A stretch of 6,679 nt of DNA, taken from positions 1-6,679 of the forward strand of contig DASYKO010000435.1 in NCBI GenBank assembly GCA_035995285.1, given 5' to 3'. Position 1 is the first letter of the stretch. Every line of letters begins with the position of its first letter. A program made the position numbers and the translations under genes. Origin of the DNA: UBA7672 sp035995285. GTDB taxonomy: Bacteria; Pseudomonadota; Alphaproteobacteria; Caulobacterales; Hyphomonadaceae. Of this stretch, positions 1 to 5,927 are shown in pieces. The notes beneath the pieces were generated by a model. That model did not search any database. It saw nothing but the letters and a program-made list of their open reading frames with translations, and had not been told where the DNA came from.

Positions 1-105
1 GCGCCTGCTGAGGGCGCTGCTCCCACGGAGCCTGCACCTCCGGCTGAACCTGCTCCGGCCCAACCCGCCGCTCCCGCACAACCCACGCCCGGAAACGGAG
101 GCTGA
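1..105 (+). CDS. C-terminal tail of an unidentified protein, 5' end outside window
   Basis: An open frame runs from base 1 to a TGA at 103-105 and gives 34 residues made almost only of Ala, Pro, Glu and Gln, ending in TPGNGG. This looks like a disordered, low-complexity tail, and no domain lies inside the window, so the protein cannot be named. The next gene starts only 4 nt after the stop, and its Shine-Dalgarno (GGAGG, 97-101) lies inside this tail, so the two genes are very probably cotranscribed and translationally coupled. By analogy with the right end of the window, a DUF6152-type secreted protein is one possible identity, but that is a guess from context. The frame itself is supported by the tight spacing and by the absence of another open + frame feeding the next start. 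Confidence 0.6.
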   Translation, partial: APAEGAAPTEPAPPAEPAPAQPAAPAQPTPGNGG

Positions 106-109
106 TCCC

Positions 110-940
110 ATGACCTTCGAAGATCTTTTCAAAGGCATTCCCGGCGCGGCCGAATTCGTTAGCGGTATGCCCAAGGTATGGCCCGTCTCGCTGCTGCAGG
201 ACGTCTACGCCCCGTTCGGCGCGCTTCACCTCGTCGGCCTCGCGCTGATGGGCGGAGCCGTCATCCTCCTCAACCTCCGCCTGATGGGCGCGGGTCTTGT
301 CGAGGAGCAGCCCTCTACAATGGAGCGGAACCTCAGGCCCTTCTTCATCATCGGGCTCGCGATCGTGCTCAGCACCGGCGTCATCATCGGCATGCTGAAC
401 TCGGACAAGCTCTACAAATCCGTGCCGTTCTTCATCAAGATGATCTCGCTGCTCTCCGCCTGCATCTTCTCCTTCGGCGTCACCAACTCCATCGCCAAGT
501 CCGAGGGCAAGACGTCCACATCCAATCTGGTCTGGGGCGGCATCGCCTTCATCCTGTGGCTTGTCGCCCTTGGCACATTCTCGACGGATGCGATCTCCTC
601 ACCGGGCATCTTCCACCCGATCTATTTCGGCTATGCCATCCTCCTCATCTTCGGGCAGCGCACGCGCTGGATCGCGGCGGCGGCATTCGCGCTGCTGTTC
701 GGCGGAATGTTCGTGATGTTCTGGATCGCGGGGTTCAACACCTACGACGACATCTACATGCATACGTCGCAGTACATCACCATCTCCTCGGCGGTGATCC
801 TGATGGCGCTCTATGGCTATGAGATCTTCAAGGGCAATGCAGCGGGCGGCACGCCGCTCGCCAAGGTGCTCGCCCTGTTCTCGATCCTGATCTGGGTCAC
901 GGTGGCAGCCGGCGGCCGCTGGATCGGCTTCGCGGCCTGA
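110..940 (+). CDS. Multi-pass inner-membrane protein, DUF6644-like
   Basis: A 276-residue hydrophobic protein with about seven or eight membrane segments, roughly at residues 35-59, 77-96, 105-125, 139-158, 170-183, 187-208, 221-240 and 251-272. I relate it to DUF6644 from the segment around ALHLVGLALMGG (38-49), which carries a membrane-embedded His40, from the FFIKM segment (107-111) and from the terminal GRWIGF (269-274). As I remember the family, members are shorter, so this copy may hold an extra set of helices. No catalytic motif is visible and the function is unknown. His40 and other helix histidines could bind a cofactor, but nothing proves it. The start is fixed by GGAGG 8 nt upstream. 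The gene follows the previous stop by 4 nt and ends just before a strong terminator, so it closes a + strand operon. DUF6644 and DUF6152 genes are, to my knowledge, often found near each other, as here. Confidence 0.8.
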   Translation: MTFEDLFKGIPGAAEFVSGMPKVWPVSLLQDVYAPFGALHLVGLALMGGAVILLNLRLMGAGLVEEQPSTMERNLRPFFIIGLAIVLSTGVIIGMLNSDKLYKSVPFFIKMISLLSACIFSFGVTNSIAKSEGKTSTSNLVWGGIAFILWLVALGTFSTDAISSPGIFHPIYFGYAILLIFGQRTRWIAAAAFALLFGGMFVMFWIAGFNTYDDIYMHTSQYITISSAVILMALYGYEIFKGNAAGGTPLAKVLALFSILIWVTVAAGGRWIGFAA

Positions 941-961
941 TCTGGACTGGCTGAAAACGTG

Positions 962-991
962 AAGCCCCGGAGAGCAATCTCCGGGGCTTTT
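962..991 (+). terminator. Rho-independent terminator, possibly bidirectional
   Basis: A perfect 12-bp stem (962-973 with 978-989) closes a GCAA tetraloop and runs into TTTT on the + strand. It sits 21 nt after the stop of the membrane-protein gene. The - strand pseudogene ends at 1000, so the same hairpin also lies directly downstream of it. On that strand the following bases (CACGTTTTC) make a weaker U-tract, so termination should be best for the + unit. Confidence 0.9.
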
Positions 992-999
992 CATTTGGG

Positions 1000-2025
1000 C
1001 TACTCCGCATCCCCGACGGCGCCGGTCTTGCGGCCTTCGCGGTCGTCGCGCCTAGCGCCGGCGAGGATGCCGGGCAGTGCGTAATTCCCTTCATGGCAGG
1101 CGTATTCGTAGACCTTGTCCTTGCTGGCGCTGAGCGTCATCTCGGCGCGCTAGGGCTGGGTGAAGGCGGAGGGTTCGGCCACGGTGAACTCGTAGAGCAT
1201 GGCGTCCGGCCCCGCACGCGAGAAACGCTCGGTCACCACCGGGTTCTCGCCGATATAGAAGCTGTCGCCCATGTTGGGCCGCACGCGGATGTCGCGATGG
1301 AAGTTCACCGTCTCGACCACCAGGGTGTCGCCCTCCCACCAGCCGACCGAATTGCCGAGCCATTGCGGGAACGTCTTCTGCGCCGCCAGCCGAGCGGCCA
1401 CGATCGGGATGACCCGGCTGTCGTGGATCATCTCTGCGGTGATGACGACGTGGGTTGGCGTCTGCACGATCTGGTAGTGGTTGTTGTAGAGCACGTTGAC
1501 CATCGGTGGCCCGCCGGTGGAGCCGAAGCCGACAATGCAGCGCTCGCCCTGGGGCCTCGTCTCCGGCCCGACCCACGAGCCGCGAACCTTGGCGAGGAAG
1601 GCCTCGTAGTGCGCCTTCGCCTCCTTCGTGTAGGGAATGCGCCCGTCGGCCGGATCGACGATCCAGGAGGCGCGGACCTCGCCCTTCACCACGCCATAGC
1701 GCGTGCCCGGATCCATCCAGAATGTGTTGTAGCCGGCATTGGAATTGCCGTCGGTCGGCGCGCCCTCGTTCGGATTGGTGCGGGCGTTGGTCGCGGCCAT
1801 CATCTGGGCGCGCCGCTTTTCCATCTGTTCGGCCTGCTCTTTCGGGATCACCAGCGACTTGAACTGGGCGGGACGCTCCAGCGTGGTGAGGCTGGCATTG
1901 GTCCACACGCCCTGCAGGTCCGGCTTGCCATCGGGCGTGCGCGGACCGGCCTGTGCCGCGGCTTCTGCGCCGCACAGGGCGATGACACTCAAGGCGAGGA
2001 TAGGCGCCAATAGCGTGTGTCTCAT
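1000..2025 (-). pseudogene. Secreted CHEGNY-family paralog interrupted by an in-frame amber codon
   Basis: The reading frame starts at 2025 and would encode 341 residues to a TAG at 1002-1000, but a TAG at 1152-1150 (codon 292) cuts it short. Both flanks of that stop match the paralogs in the same frame: FTVAEPSAFTQP, then the stop, then RAEMTLSASKDKVYEYACHEGNY. The paralog at 4770-3829 has WTAE at the same point and exactly the same distance to CHEGNY, so the amber replaces a Trp (TGG to TAG, one base). The intact parts show a signal peptide (cleavage near AAA-QAG, residues 22-27), TPDGKPDLQGVW (30-41), VDPADGRIPYT and a WWEGDTLVVET block. The start is chosen from an ideal AGGAGG 5 nt upstream; an upstream in-frame ATG at 2136 has no signal peptide behind it. 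Options are a pseudogene, a truncated protein lacking CHEGNY, amber readthrough or a sequencing error. The family function is unknown. Confidence 0.8.
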
Positions 2026-2030
2026 GAGCT

Positions 2031-2036
2031 CCTCCT
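2031..2036 (-). promoter_or_regulatory. Ribosome binding site that fixes the start at 2025
   Basis: AGGAGG on the - strand lies 5 nt before the ATG at 2025-2023. It is a near-perfect anti-SD match and is directly followed by a signal-peptide coding sequence (MRHTLLAPIL). This decides against the longer in-frame start at 2136. The preserved signal suggests that translation of this gene is, or recently was, active in spite of the internal amber codon. Confidence 0.85.
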
Positions 2037-2154
2037 GTCGTGCGCCGTCTGCAGCGGCGTGCCCGACGAATCCTGCGCCGATGACAGCAGCCGTCAATCG
2101 CGACGCGGCGCGCTGGCCGTGGGGGAAACGGATCACTTCGCGGCGAGCGGCGCG

Positions 2155-3144
2155 CTATTTCGCCGGCGTCGCCGGTTTGGCCTGCGCGGCAACAACCTTG
2201 CGCGCCTCGATCTGGCGCTGGCCGGAGAGGATGTTGGGCAGGCCGTAATTGCCTTCGTGGCACGCGAATTCGAACATCTTTCCATCAGATCCTTTTGGGG
2301 CCGGGATCAGCGAATATTCGGCCAGCCAGGGTTTGGCGTAGATCGCCGGATCCTCGACCGTGAAGCGGTAGTTGAGCTCGGCGCCGGACACGCGCGCGAA
2401 GCGTTCGACCACTTTCGAATTGACGCCGACCATGATCGGGCGGCCGGTGACGAACATGCGGAACTGGTCGTCTTTCCGGAAGCCCGTCGTCTCGACCACC
2501 AGCGTGTCGCCTTCCCAGCGAGCGACGCTGTCGCCAATGAATGTGCCCATGCCTGCGGGCAGCGGCTTGCCGCCGATGCGGATGATGCGTGTCTCTCCCC
2601 CGCCCTCGGAATGGATCACGACCGCGTCCTTGGTCTGCACGATCTGGCGGAAGGCGGCGACGGCCCAGCCATAGAGCATCGGCGCCTGGCCCATGCCGGC
2701 GAGGCAGCGCTCCCAGGTGAGGCGATCTTCCGGGCCCTCGCCGCGGCCGGTGATGACGCGCTGGGTGAACCAGGCCTGCTGTTGCATCGCCGCTTTCTGG
2801 CCTTCGGGCGTATAGGGCAGCATGCCGTCCGCCGGTTCGATGATCATGCGCGTGCGGTATTCGCCGCGCACCACGGCGAGCGAGTGCGCATCCGGATCGC
2901 CGGCCTCGGGATCGTTGGCGAGTTCGCTGATCGTCTTGGCCATCTTGCGTACCGATGCGACGATCACATCGGCCTGCTGCTGCGTGACGCTGAGCTGGGT
3001 GAATGTCCCCGTCTTTTCCAGCGGCGTCAGCCAGCGGTTTTCCCAGACGCCCTGGAAGTCGGGCTTTCCATCCGGCGTGCGCGGGATCTGGGCCACAGCG
3101 GGGGCGGCGCAGAGGGCAAGCAGGGCCACGAGGAATTTGCGCAT
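2155..3144 (-). CDS. Secreted CHEGNY-family protein of unknown function
   Basis: 329 residues with a clear signal peptide (MRKFLVALLALCAAPAVA, cleavage before QIP), so the product is exported. The mature protein opens with TPDGKPDFQGVW (23-34), continues with an IIEPADGMLPYT block, an ERCL segment, a WEGDTLVVETTGF segment and FTVEDPAIY, and ends with CHEGNY at 295-300 and a Lys/Ala/Pro tail. It is the intact counterpart of the interrupted gene 129 bp downstream and of the gene at 4770-3829; all three are diverged paralogs. Secreted proteins with the TPDGKPDLxGVW opening occur as uncharacterised proteins in proteobacteria and acidobacteria as I remember them. No enzyme motif that I can name is present, although the invariant Cys-His-Glu triad could be a metal or catalytic site. 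The start at 3144 has GAGAGG about 6 nt upstream. Transcription probably starts in the leader motif at 3197-3163. Confidence 0.88.
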   Translation of the reverse strand: MRKFLVALLALCAAPAVAQIPRTPDGKPDFQGVWENRWLTPLEKTGTFTQLSVTQQQADVIVASVRKMAKTISELANDPEAGDPDAHSLAVVRGEYRTRMIIEPADGMLPYTPEGQKAAMQQQAWFTQRVITGRGEGPEDRLTWERCLAGMGQAPMLYGWAVAAFRQIVQTKDAVVIHSEGGGETRIIRIGGKPLPAGMGTFIGDSVARWEGDTLVVETTGFRKDDQFRMFVTGRPIMVGVNSKVVERFARVSGAELNYRFTVEDPAIYAKPWLAEYSLIPAPKGSDGKMFEFACHEGNYGLPNILSGQRQIEARKVVAAQAKPATPAK

Positions 3145-3162
3145 AGCCGCCTCTCAGGTTTA

Positions 3163-3197
3163 CCCCGCCCTATCATGAGCAGCGGGGCGTCGTCACT
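3163..3197 (-). promoter_or_regulatory. Leader motif shared with the paralog at 4770 (candidate promoter/operator)
   Basis: On the - strand AGTGACG (3197-3191) is followed after 15 nt by TGATAGGGCGGGG (3175-3163), about 25 nt before the ATG. The paralog at 4770 carries AGTGACG, 14 nt, TGATAGGCGAGGG in the same relative place. TGATAG could serve as a -10 element with a short leader, but the 14-15 nt spacing is too short for an ordinary sigma-70 promoter, so a regulator site or inherited duplication is equally possible. Confidence 0.35.
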
Positions 3198-3323
3198 GCA
3201 GTCTCGCCAGCGTGGCTTCAGCCGCACTTTCTCGTTCAGGCCAGCCTGAGCTGCCTGGGATGCCTTCCGCTTTTCCCTCTCGGGCCGCAGCGGTTCGGTG
3301 GCGCTCCGCAAAGGAGGGCCGGA

Positions 3324-3405
3324 GACGCAGGATGGCCCTGCGTGTGTTGGCGTCGCTGGTTGCCCAGCTCTACCGGTAGATAAAAGAAACGCAGCATCCT
3401 GCGTC
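3324..3405. repeat. Inverted-repeat set able to form two alternative structures
   Basis: GACGCAGGATG (3324-3334) and its exact reverse complement CATCCTGCGTC (3395-3405) can form an 11-bp stem around a 60-nt loop. Each arm can instead fold locally: 3325-3331 with 3337-3343 (7 bp, 5-nt loop), and 3389-3394 with 3399-3404 (6 bp, CATC loop). The local and long-range pairings use the same bases and exclude each other, as in attenuators or antisense-type switches. The arrangement is seen directly; any function is inferred. Confidence 0.7.
3369..3380. repeat. Perfect 12-bp palindrome
   Basis: TCTACCGGTAGA is self-complementary over all 12 bases and lies within the loop of the larger inverted repeat (3324-3405). 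It could be a protein-binding site or the tip of an RNA stem. It also contains the TAG that closes the small - strand frame ending at 3370. Confidence 0.6.
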
Positions 3406-3642
3406 CCCGTGGTTGTTGTGCGCCGGCCCAGAGCAGGAAGGTGTTTCACTCCCCTGACGTGGACTGCCGGCGGCGTGCAGGCCGGGGTGTTCAATCCCGG
3501 ACCCGGAGATGACTTCCCGCTTTTGCAGCATGGTGACCGCACTCACAGGGCTAGAGGTGTCGCCACCTCCCACGCTCGACCACATCGCCTCCGCGTCCTT
3601 GAACATCGCGACTGCCCTCCGTGCGGAGGCGACAAGGAGCAT
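3370..3642 (-). CDS. Possible small protein (90 aa), doubtful; may be only a shadow of a structured element
   Basis: A frame opens with ATG at 3642, preceded by GAGGGATA (an acceptable SD about 4 nt upstream), and ends at TAG 3372-3370. The second half (about residues 45-88) is rich in Gly, Ser, His and Cys, with motifs SGSGIEHPGLHAAG and HNNHGDAGCCVSF. It has no membrane segment or signal peptide. From memory, similar short frames (ash/icd-like hypothetical proteins) lie in immunity regions of P4-type phage satellites; this is unverified. Third-position GC looks lower than in the flanking genes. Other frames in the same stretch are open on both strands, which argues that conservation, if any, is of nucleotides. 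I list it so that it is not lost, not as a firm gene. Confidence 0.2.
   Translation of the reverse strand: MLLVASARRAVAMFKDAEAMWSSVGGGDTSSPVSAVTMLQKREVISGSGIEHPGLHAAGSPRQGSETPSCSGPAHNNHGDAGCCVSFIYR
3586..3631. repeat. 9-bp inverted repeat with a nested hairpin
   Basis: CGCCTCCGC (3586-3594) is the exact reverse complement of GCGGAGGCG (3623-3631). Inside the right arm a competing local hairpin is possible: CCTCC (3616-3620), GTGC loop, GGAGG (3625-3629). This repeats the pattern of mutually exclusive pairings seen at 3324-3405 in the same intergenic stretch. Confidence 0.5.
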
Positions 3643-3768
3643 TATCCCTCAGCTTTGGAGGGCGCCGGTTCGATTGCACGATAGCGTTTTCGTGAGCTTT
3701 GTTTTGTGCGGAGTTTCGGGACGGTCGGAGGCCGTTTTAGGGGTTTACCCCGTGGGGGATTTTGCACG

Positions 3769-3807
3769 TTTGCCTCCCCCAGTCGCGGGGCGACTGAGGG
3801 AGGCAAA
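3769..3807 (-). terminator. Long stem-loop just after the 4770-3829 gene, terminator-like
   Basis: Bases 3769-3785 pair with 3791-3807 in a 17-bp stem with a single C/A mismatch and a 5-nt CGGGG loop. It starts 21 nt after the stop of the - strand gene at 3829, the right place for a terminator. On the - strand the stem is followed by CGTGCAAAATCC, so a real U-tract is missing; it may act by Rho, protect the 3' end of the mRNA, or end transcription weakly. A small GGGG-TTTA-CCCC hairpin follows at 3740-3751. Confidence 0.5.
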
Positions 3808-3828
3808 GGCCGAGACGCGGCAGGCTGA

Positions 3829-4770
3829 TCAGTGCCTTGCGCCGGACTTCTTCGCCGGACGCGCCTCCACGACGCGGGCGCCGAGGAGGATGTTGTAGAG
3901 GCCGTAATTGCCTTCGTGGCAGGCGAACTCGTACATGCGGTCTGCGGTGCGCGCCATCACGGTCTCGGCGGTCCAGTCCTGTGTGTAGAGTTCGGGATCG
4001 TGGACGGTGAAGCGGTAGAGGATTTCGTCCGCGCTGCTCAGGGCGAAACGCTCTGTGATCACGGTGTTGCGCGTGACGGGGAAGAGATTGCCGCGCGCCC
4101 CGCGTGTCGTCTCGCGAATGCCGGTTGTGTTCACAACCAGCTCGCCATCGGCCCAGCGGCCTGTCGTGTGTTCGTTGCGTGCGCCGACATCTGTGCGGCC
4201 GTCGGTCGGGATGATGCGCAGCTGGCTCAACAGCTCCGTCCAGATCATCACATCTCGGGGCGTCACCACGATCTGCCTGATATTGCTCGACGGCGCCGTC
4301 AGGTGGGGCGCAAAGCCGTTGCCGCCGCTCAGGCACCGCTCGTTGAGCGCGCGCTGCTCGGGGCCCTCCGTTCCTGTCTGCGGACGCGCGCCGATGCCCA
4401 GCGCGCGGGCCTTTTCGGTGTAGGGCAGCTTGCCGTCGGCGGGATCGACGATCAGCGAGGAGCGATGCTCTCCACGCACGATGACGAAGTGAGTGAACTC
4501 GAAGCTTTCGGTTCCTTCGATCGGATCGATGGCATTGTGGCGGAGCCATTCGGCGGCTTCGGCGGCTTTCGTTTCTTCGGCGGTGAGGACGAGTTTGGCG
4601 ACGCCCTTTGGCCGCTCCAGCGGGGTGATCCAGCGGCTTACCCAGACGCCTTCGAGACCGGGATTGTCCGAGGATGCGCGTTGCGTTGATTGCGCAGATG
4701 CAAATGGCGCCTGTGCGACGGGCGCGATGATGACTGCAAAGGACACGAGAGCGAAACGAGCGAAGCGCAT
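3829..4770 (-). CDS. Secreted CHEGNY-family protein, diverged member
   Basis: 313 residues. The signal peptide spans MRFARFALVSFAVIIAPVAQ to ASA (residues 1-26, cleavage before QST). The TPDGKPD prefix of the other two copies is replaced by SSDNPGLEGVW (33-43). After that the protein follows the family plan: a LERP segment, SLIVDPADGKLPYT, an ERCLSGG segment, ERFALSS, FTVHDPELYTQDW, then CHEGNY at 284-289 and a Lys/Arg-rich end. This copy shows which residue the broken paralog has lost: its Trp in QDWTAE sits exactly where the amber codon lies at 1150. The start at 4770 has AGGGGAAG just upstream. The gene begins 41 nt after the stop of the 5789-4812 gene, so the two may be one operon, although a leader motif like that at 3163-3197 offers its own start. 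Function unknown. Confidence 0.87.
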   Translation of the reverse strand: MRFARFALVSFAVIIAPVAQAPFASAQSTQRASSDNPGLEGVWVSRWITPLERPKGVAKLVLTAEETKAAEAAEWLRHNAIDPIEGTESFEFTHFVIVRGEHRSSLIVDPADGKLPYTEKARALGIGARPQTGTEGPEQRALNERCLSGGNGFAPHLTAPSSNIRQIVVTPRDVMIWTELLSQLRIIPTDGRTDVGARNEHTTGRWADGELVVNTTGIRETTRGARGNLFPVTRNTVITERFALSSADEILYRFTVHDPELYTQDWTAETVMARTADRMYEFACHEGNYGLYNILLGARVVEARPAKKSGARH

Positions 4771-4789
4771 GTCTTCCCCTGGCCCTCGC

Positions 4790-4816
4790 CTATCACGTCA
4801 GGCGGACGGCGTCACT
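4790..4816 (-). promoter_or_regulatory. Leader motif of the 4770 gene, matching 3163-3197
   Basis: AGTGACG (4816-4810) overlaps the TGA stop of the upstream gene, and TGATAG (4795-4790) follows after 14 nt, continuing as GCGAGGG. The ATG lies 19 nt beyond TGATAG. The match to the second paralog covers about 20 identical positions when one gap is allowed. Either both genes share a promoter or regulator site, or the duplication carried its leader with it. Confidence 0.35.
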
Positions 4817-5789
4817 TCAGGGCGCCGGAGAGCCAGTGCAGGATGTTGAGGGCGAACTGCTTGTCGTCCGTGCCGGGCATCTGCATGCCGAAGCGGATGT
4901 CGGGCTGGTTGGCGCCTGGCGGGAATTTCACGACCTGCGCGGAGAACAGGCCGGCCTCGCCGAGCACGACGACGCGGCCCTTGCCGAAAGGCATCGCCAT
5001 GCCCTGCACGCGGCCGGCGATGGAAGGTGAGCCGGCGGGGACCTTGCCCTGGCCGACGGCCTCGGCGGCGGCGTTGAGCTGGCCCTGGTCCGGCGCCTCG
5101 CGGGCGGTGGGGCTGAAGCGCAGGAGGGCTGTGGCGCCTGCGGGCATGCCGAGGGACTGGCCGGTGAAGGTCTTCACCAGGCTGATGCGCTCGGAAGCCC
5201 GTCCTTCAAGAATGGGGCGGCCTTCGAGGATGGGATGCGTGTGCGCGGGATCGCCGAGGAGAGTGTTGGCGCGCGAATAGGTGAGCTGGGTGGTGATCTC
5301 ACCTTTTATCTCGCTGTCGAAGGCCCAGCCCTTGCCCATGGTGACGCCGAAGCGGGAGGCGAGGCTTTGCGTGAAGGCGCCGTAGGGCGCGTGGTCTGCG
5401 GTGAGGAGGAGCGAGCCGCCCGCCCTGACCCAGTCGCGCAGAGCATCGGATTCGGCGGGCTCGAAATCGGCTTCCGCGTTGACGACGGCGAAGACGTCGA
5501 TCCCCTTGAAGGTCTCGGCGGTGAACTTTGTGGCCGAGGCGCGCACGCGGTAGCCGTCGGCGCTGAGGAGTTCGGCAAACGGGCGGTAATTGCCGCTCAT
5601 CGTGTGGCGATTGTTATGCGCCTCGTCGATCGCGACGACCGGGCCACCATCCTTGAAGAATGGCCCCTTGTAGGCGGGGGACGCGACCGTGGGCTTGAAG
5701 TCGGGATCGACGATCTGCTCCTGCGCCAAGGCAGGAGCGGCGGCGATGACCAACAGCGGCAACAACGTTGCGAGCTTCAACACCTTCAT
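4812..5789 (-). CDS. Secreted protein resembling DUF4350/GldG-type amidotransferase-like fold
   Basis: 325 residues from an ATG at 5789. The signal peptide is MKVLKLATLLPLLVIAAAPA to LA (1-22), cleaved before QEQ. The mature part shows an alpha/beta fold: strand VVAIDEAHNN (51-60), helix YRPFAELLSADGY (68-80), strand VFAVVNA (99-105), helix-turn-strand RAGGSLLLTADHAPYG (122-137), a late strand GRVVVLGEAGLF (271-282), and the final FALNILHWL. This order fits DUF4350 and GldG-like proteins, which descend from class I glutamine amidotransferases; I see no catalytic Cys nucleophile, so it is probably a binding rather than an enzymatic protein. PILEGR occurs twice in tandem (186-197). An in-frame ATG at 5870 would add 27 residues without a signal peptide and is rejected; the chosen start has GAGGG 8 nt upstream. 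It precedes the 4770 paralog by 41 nt and may be cotranscribed with it. Confidence 0.82.
   Translation of the reverse strand: MKVLKLATLLPLLVIAAAPALAQEQIVDPDFKPTVASPAYKGPFFKDGGPVVAIDEAHNNRHTMSGNYRPFAELLSADGYRVRASATKFTAETFKGIDVFAVVNAEADFEPAESDALRDWVRAGGSLLLTADHAPYGAFTQSLASRFGVTMGKGWAFDSEIKGEITTQLTYSRANTLLGDPAHTHPILEGRPILEGRASERISLVKTFTGQSLGMPAGATALLRFSPTAREAPDQGQLNAAAEAVGQGKVPAGSPSIAGRVQGMAMPFGKGRVVVLGEAGLFSAQVVKFPPGANQPDIRFGMQMPGTDDKQFALNILHWLSGALK
5199..5234 (-). repeat. Tandem duplication PILEGR-PILEGR inside the 5789-4812 gene
   Basis: Codons for Pro-Ile-Leu-Glu-Gly-Arg appear twice in a row (5234-5217 and 5216-5199). Five of the six codon pairs differ at the third base or remain synonymous (ATC/ATT, CTC/CTT, GGC/GGA, CGC/CGG), with CCC and GAA unchanged, so the duplication is not recent or is kept by selection on the protein. 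Confidence 0.8.
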
Positions 5790-5868
5790 CGATGGGCCCT
5801 CGGCTTTGTCCCCGCCCGCACGAAGGCTCTCACACGCTCCGGCTGGGGGACAAGAGTGAGGCCGGCCC

Positions 5869-5903
5869 AAAACAAAACCGCCGGCCTTTGGGGCCGGCGG
5901 TTT
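5869..5903 (-). terminator. Rho-independent terminator of the DUF6152 gene
   Basis: A perfect 12-bp stem, 5875-5886 with 5892-5903 (AAACCGCCGGCC and its complement), closes a 5-nt loop. Read on the - strand it is followed by TGTTTT (5874-5869), a good U-tract. It lies 24 nt after the DUF6152 stop and separates that gene from the 5789-4812 gene, making DUF6152 a single-gene unit. Confidence 0.9.
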
Positions 5904-5927
5904 CTTAGCTCTCGAAAAGAGAAGAGA

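Larger units (their letters stand above)
3145..3828. other. 684-bp intergenic stretch without a convincing gene, rich in inverted repeats
   Basis: This gap separates two - strand paralogs and is far longer than the other intergenic spaces here (41-138 bp). Several frames are open on both strands at once, but none has homology I can name with confidence, a signal peptide or consistent codon use. From about 3300 to 3680 it contains a 12-bp perfect palindrome and several inverted repeats (listed separately). A more AT-rich patch lies at about 3676-3740, and a long hairpin at 3769-3807. The open frames on both strands together with dense pairing suggest conserved nucleotide structure, such as an RNA element or mobile-element remnant, rather than a protein gene. 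The part nearest 3145 holds the leader of the downstream gene. Confidence 0.55.

Noticed and set aside
2068..2097. TTGACG at 2097-2092 (- strand) as a -35 box for the gene at 2025
   Set aside because: No acceptable -10 hexamer is found 16-18 nt downstream (AGGATT is the best), so a promoter cannot be supported.
2026..2136. Upstream in-frame ATG at 2136 extending the interrupted paralog by 37 residues
   Set aside because: The extension has no SD and would bury the signal peptide; the ATG at 2025 has AGGAGG at 5 nt.
1091..2263. 390-residue open frame on the - strand
   Set aside because: Arg/Ala/Gly-rich translation typical of an off-frame read of GC-rich DNA; it overlaps the secreted paralog at 2025-1000, which has a signal peptide, an ideal RBS and family motifs.
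2017..3249. 410-residue open frame on the + strand
   Set aside because: Antisense to the paralog at 3144-2155; composition is rich in Arg, His, Ala and Asp without any motif, as expected for the complement of a high-GC3 gene.
3298..3684. 128-residue + strand frame in the intergenic stretch
   Set aside because: No convincing start signal and no family motif I can defend; competing frames are open on both strands, so I describe the region as a structured element instead.
3640..3690. GGTTCGATT at about 3667 looks like a tRNA T-arm
   Set aside because: The flanking bases do not pair as a T-stem, and no anticodon arm or acceptor stem can be drawn around it.
3832..4689. 285-residue open frame on the + strand
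   Set aside because: Exact antisense shadow of the paralog at 4770-3829, with no RBS or recognisable domain.
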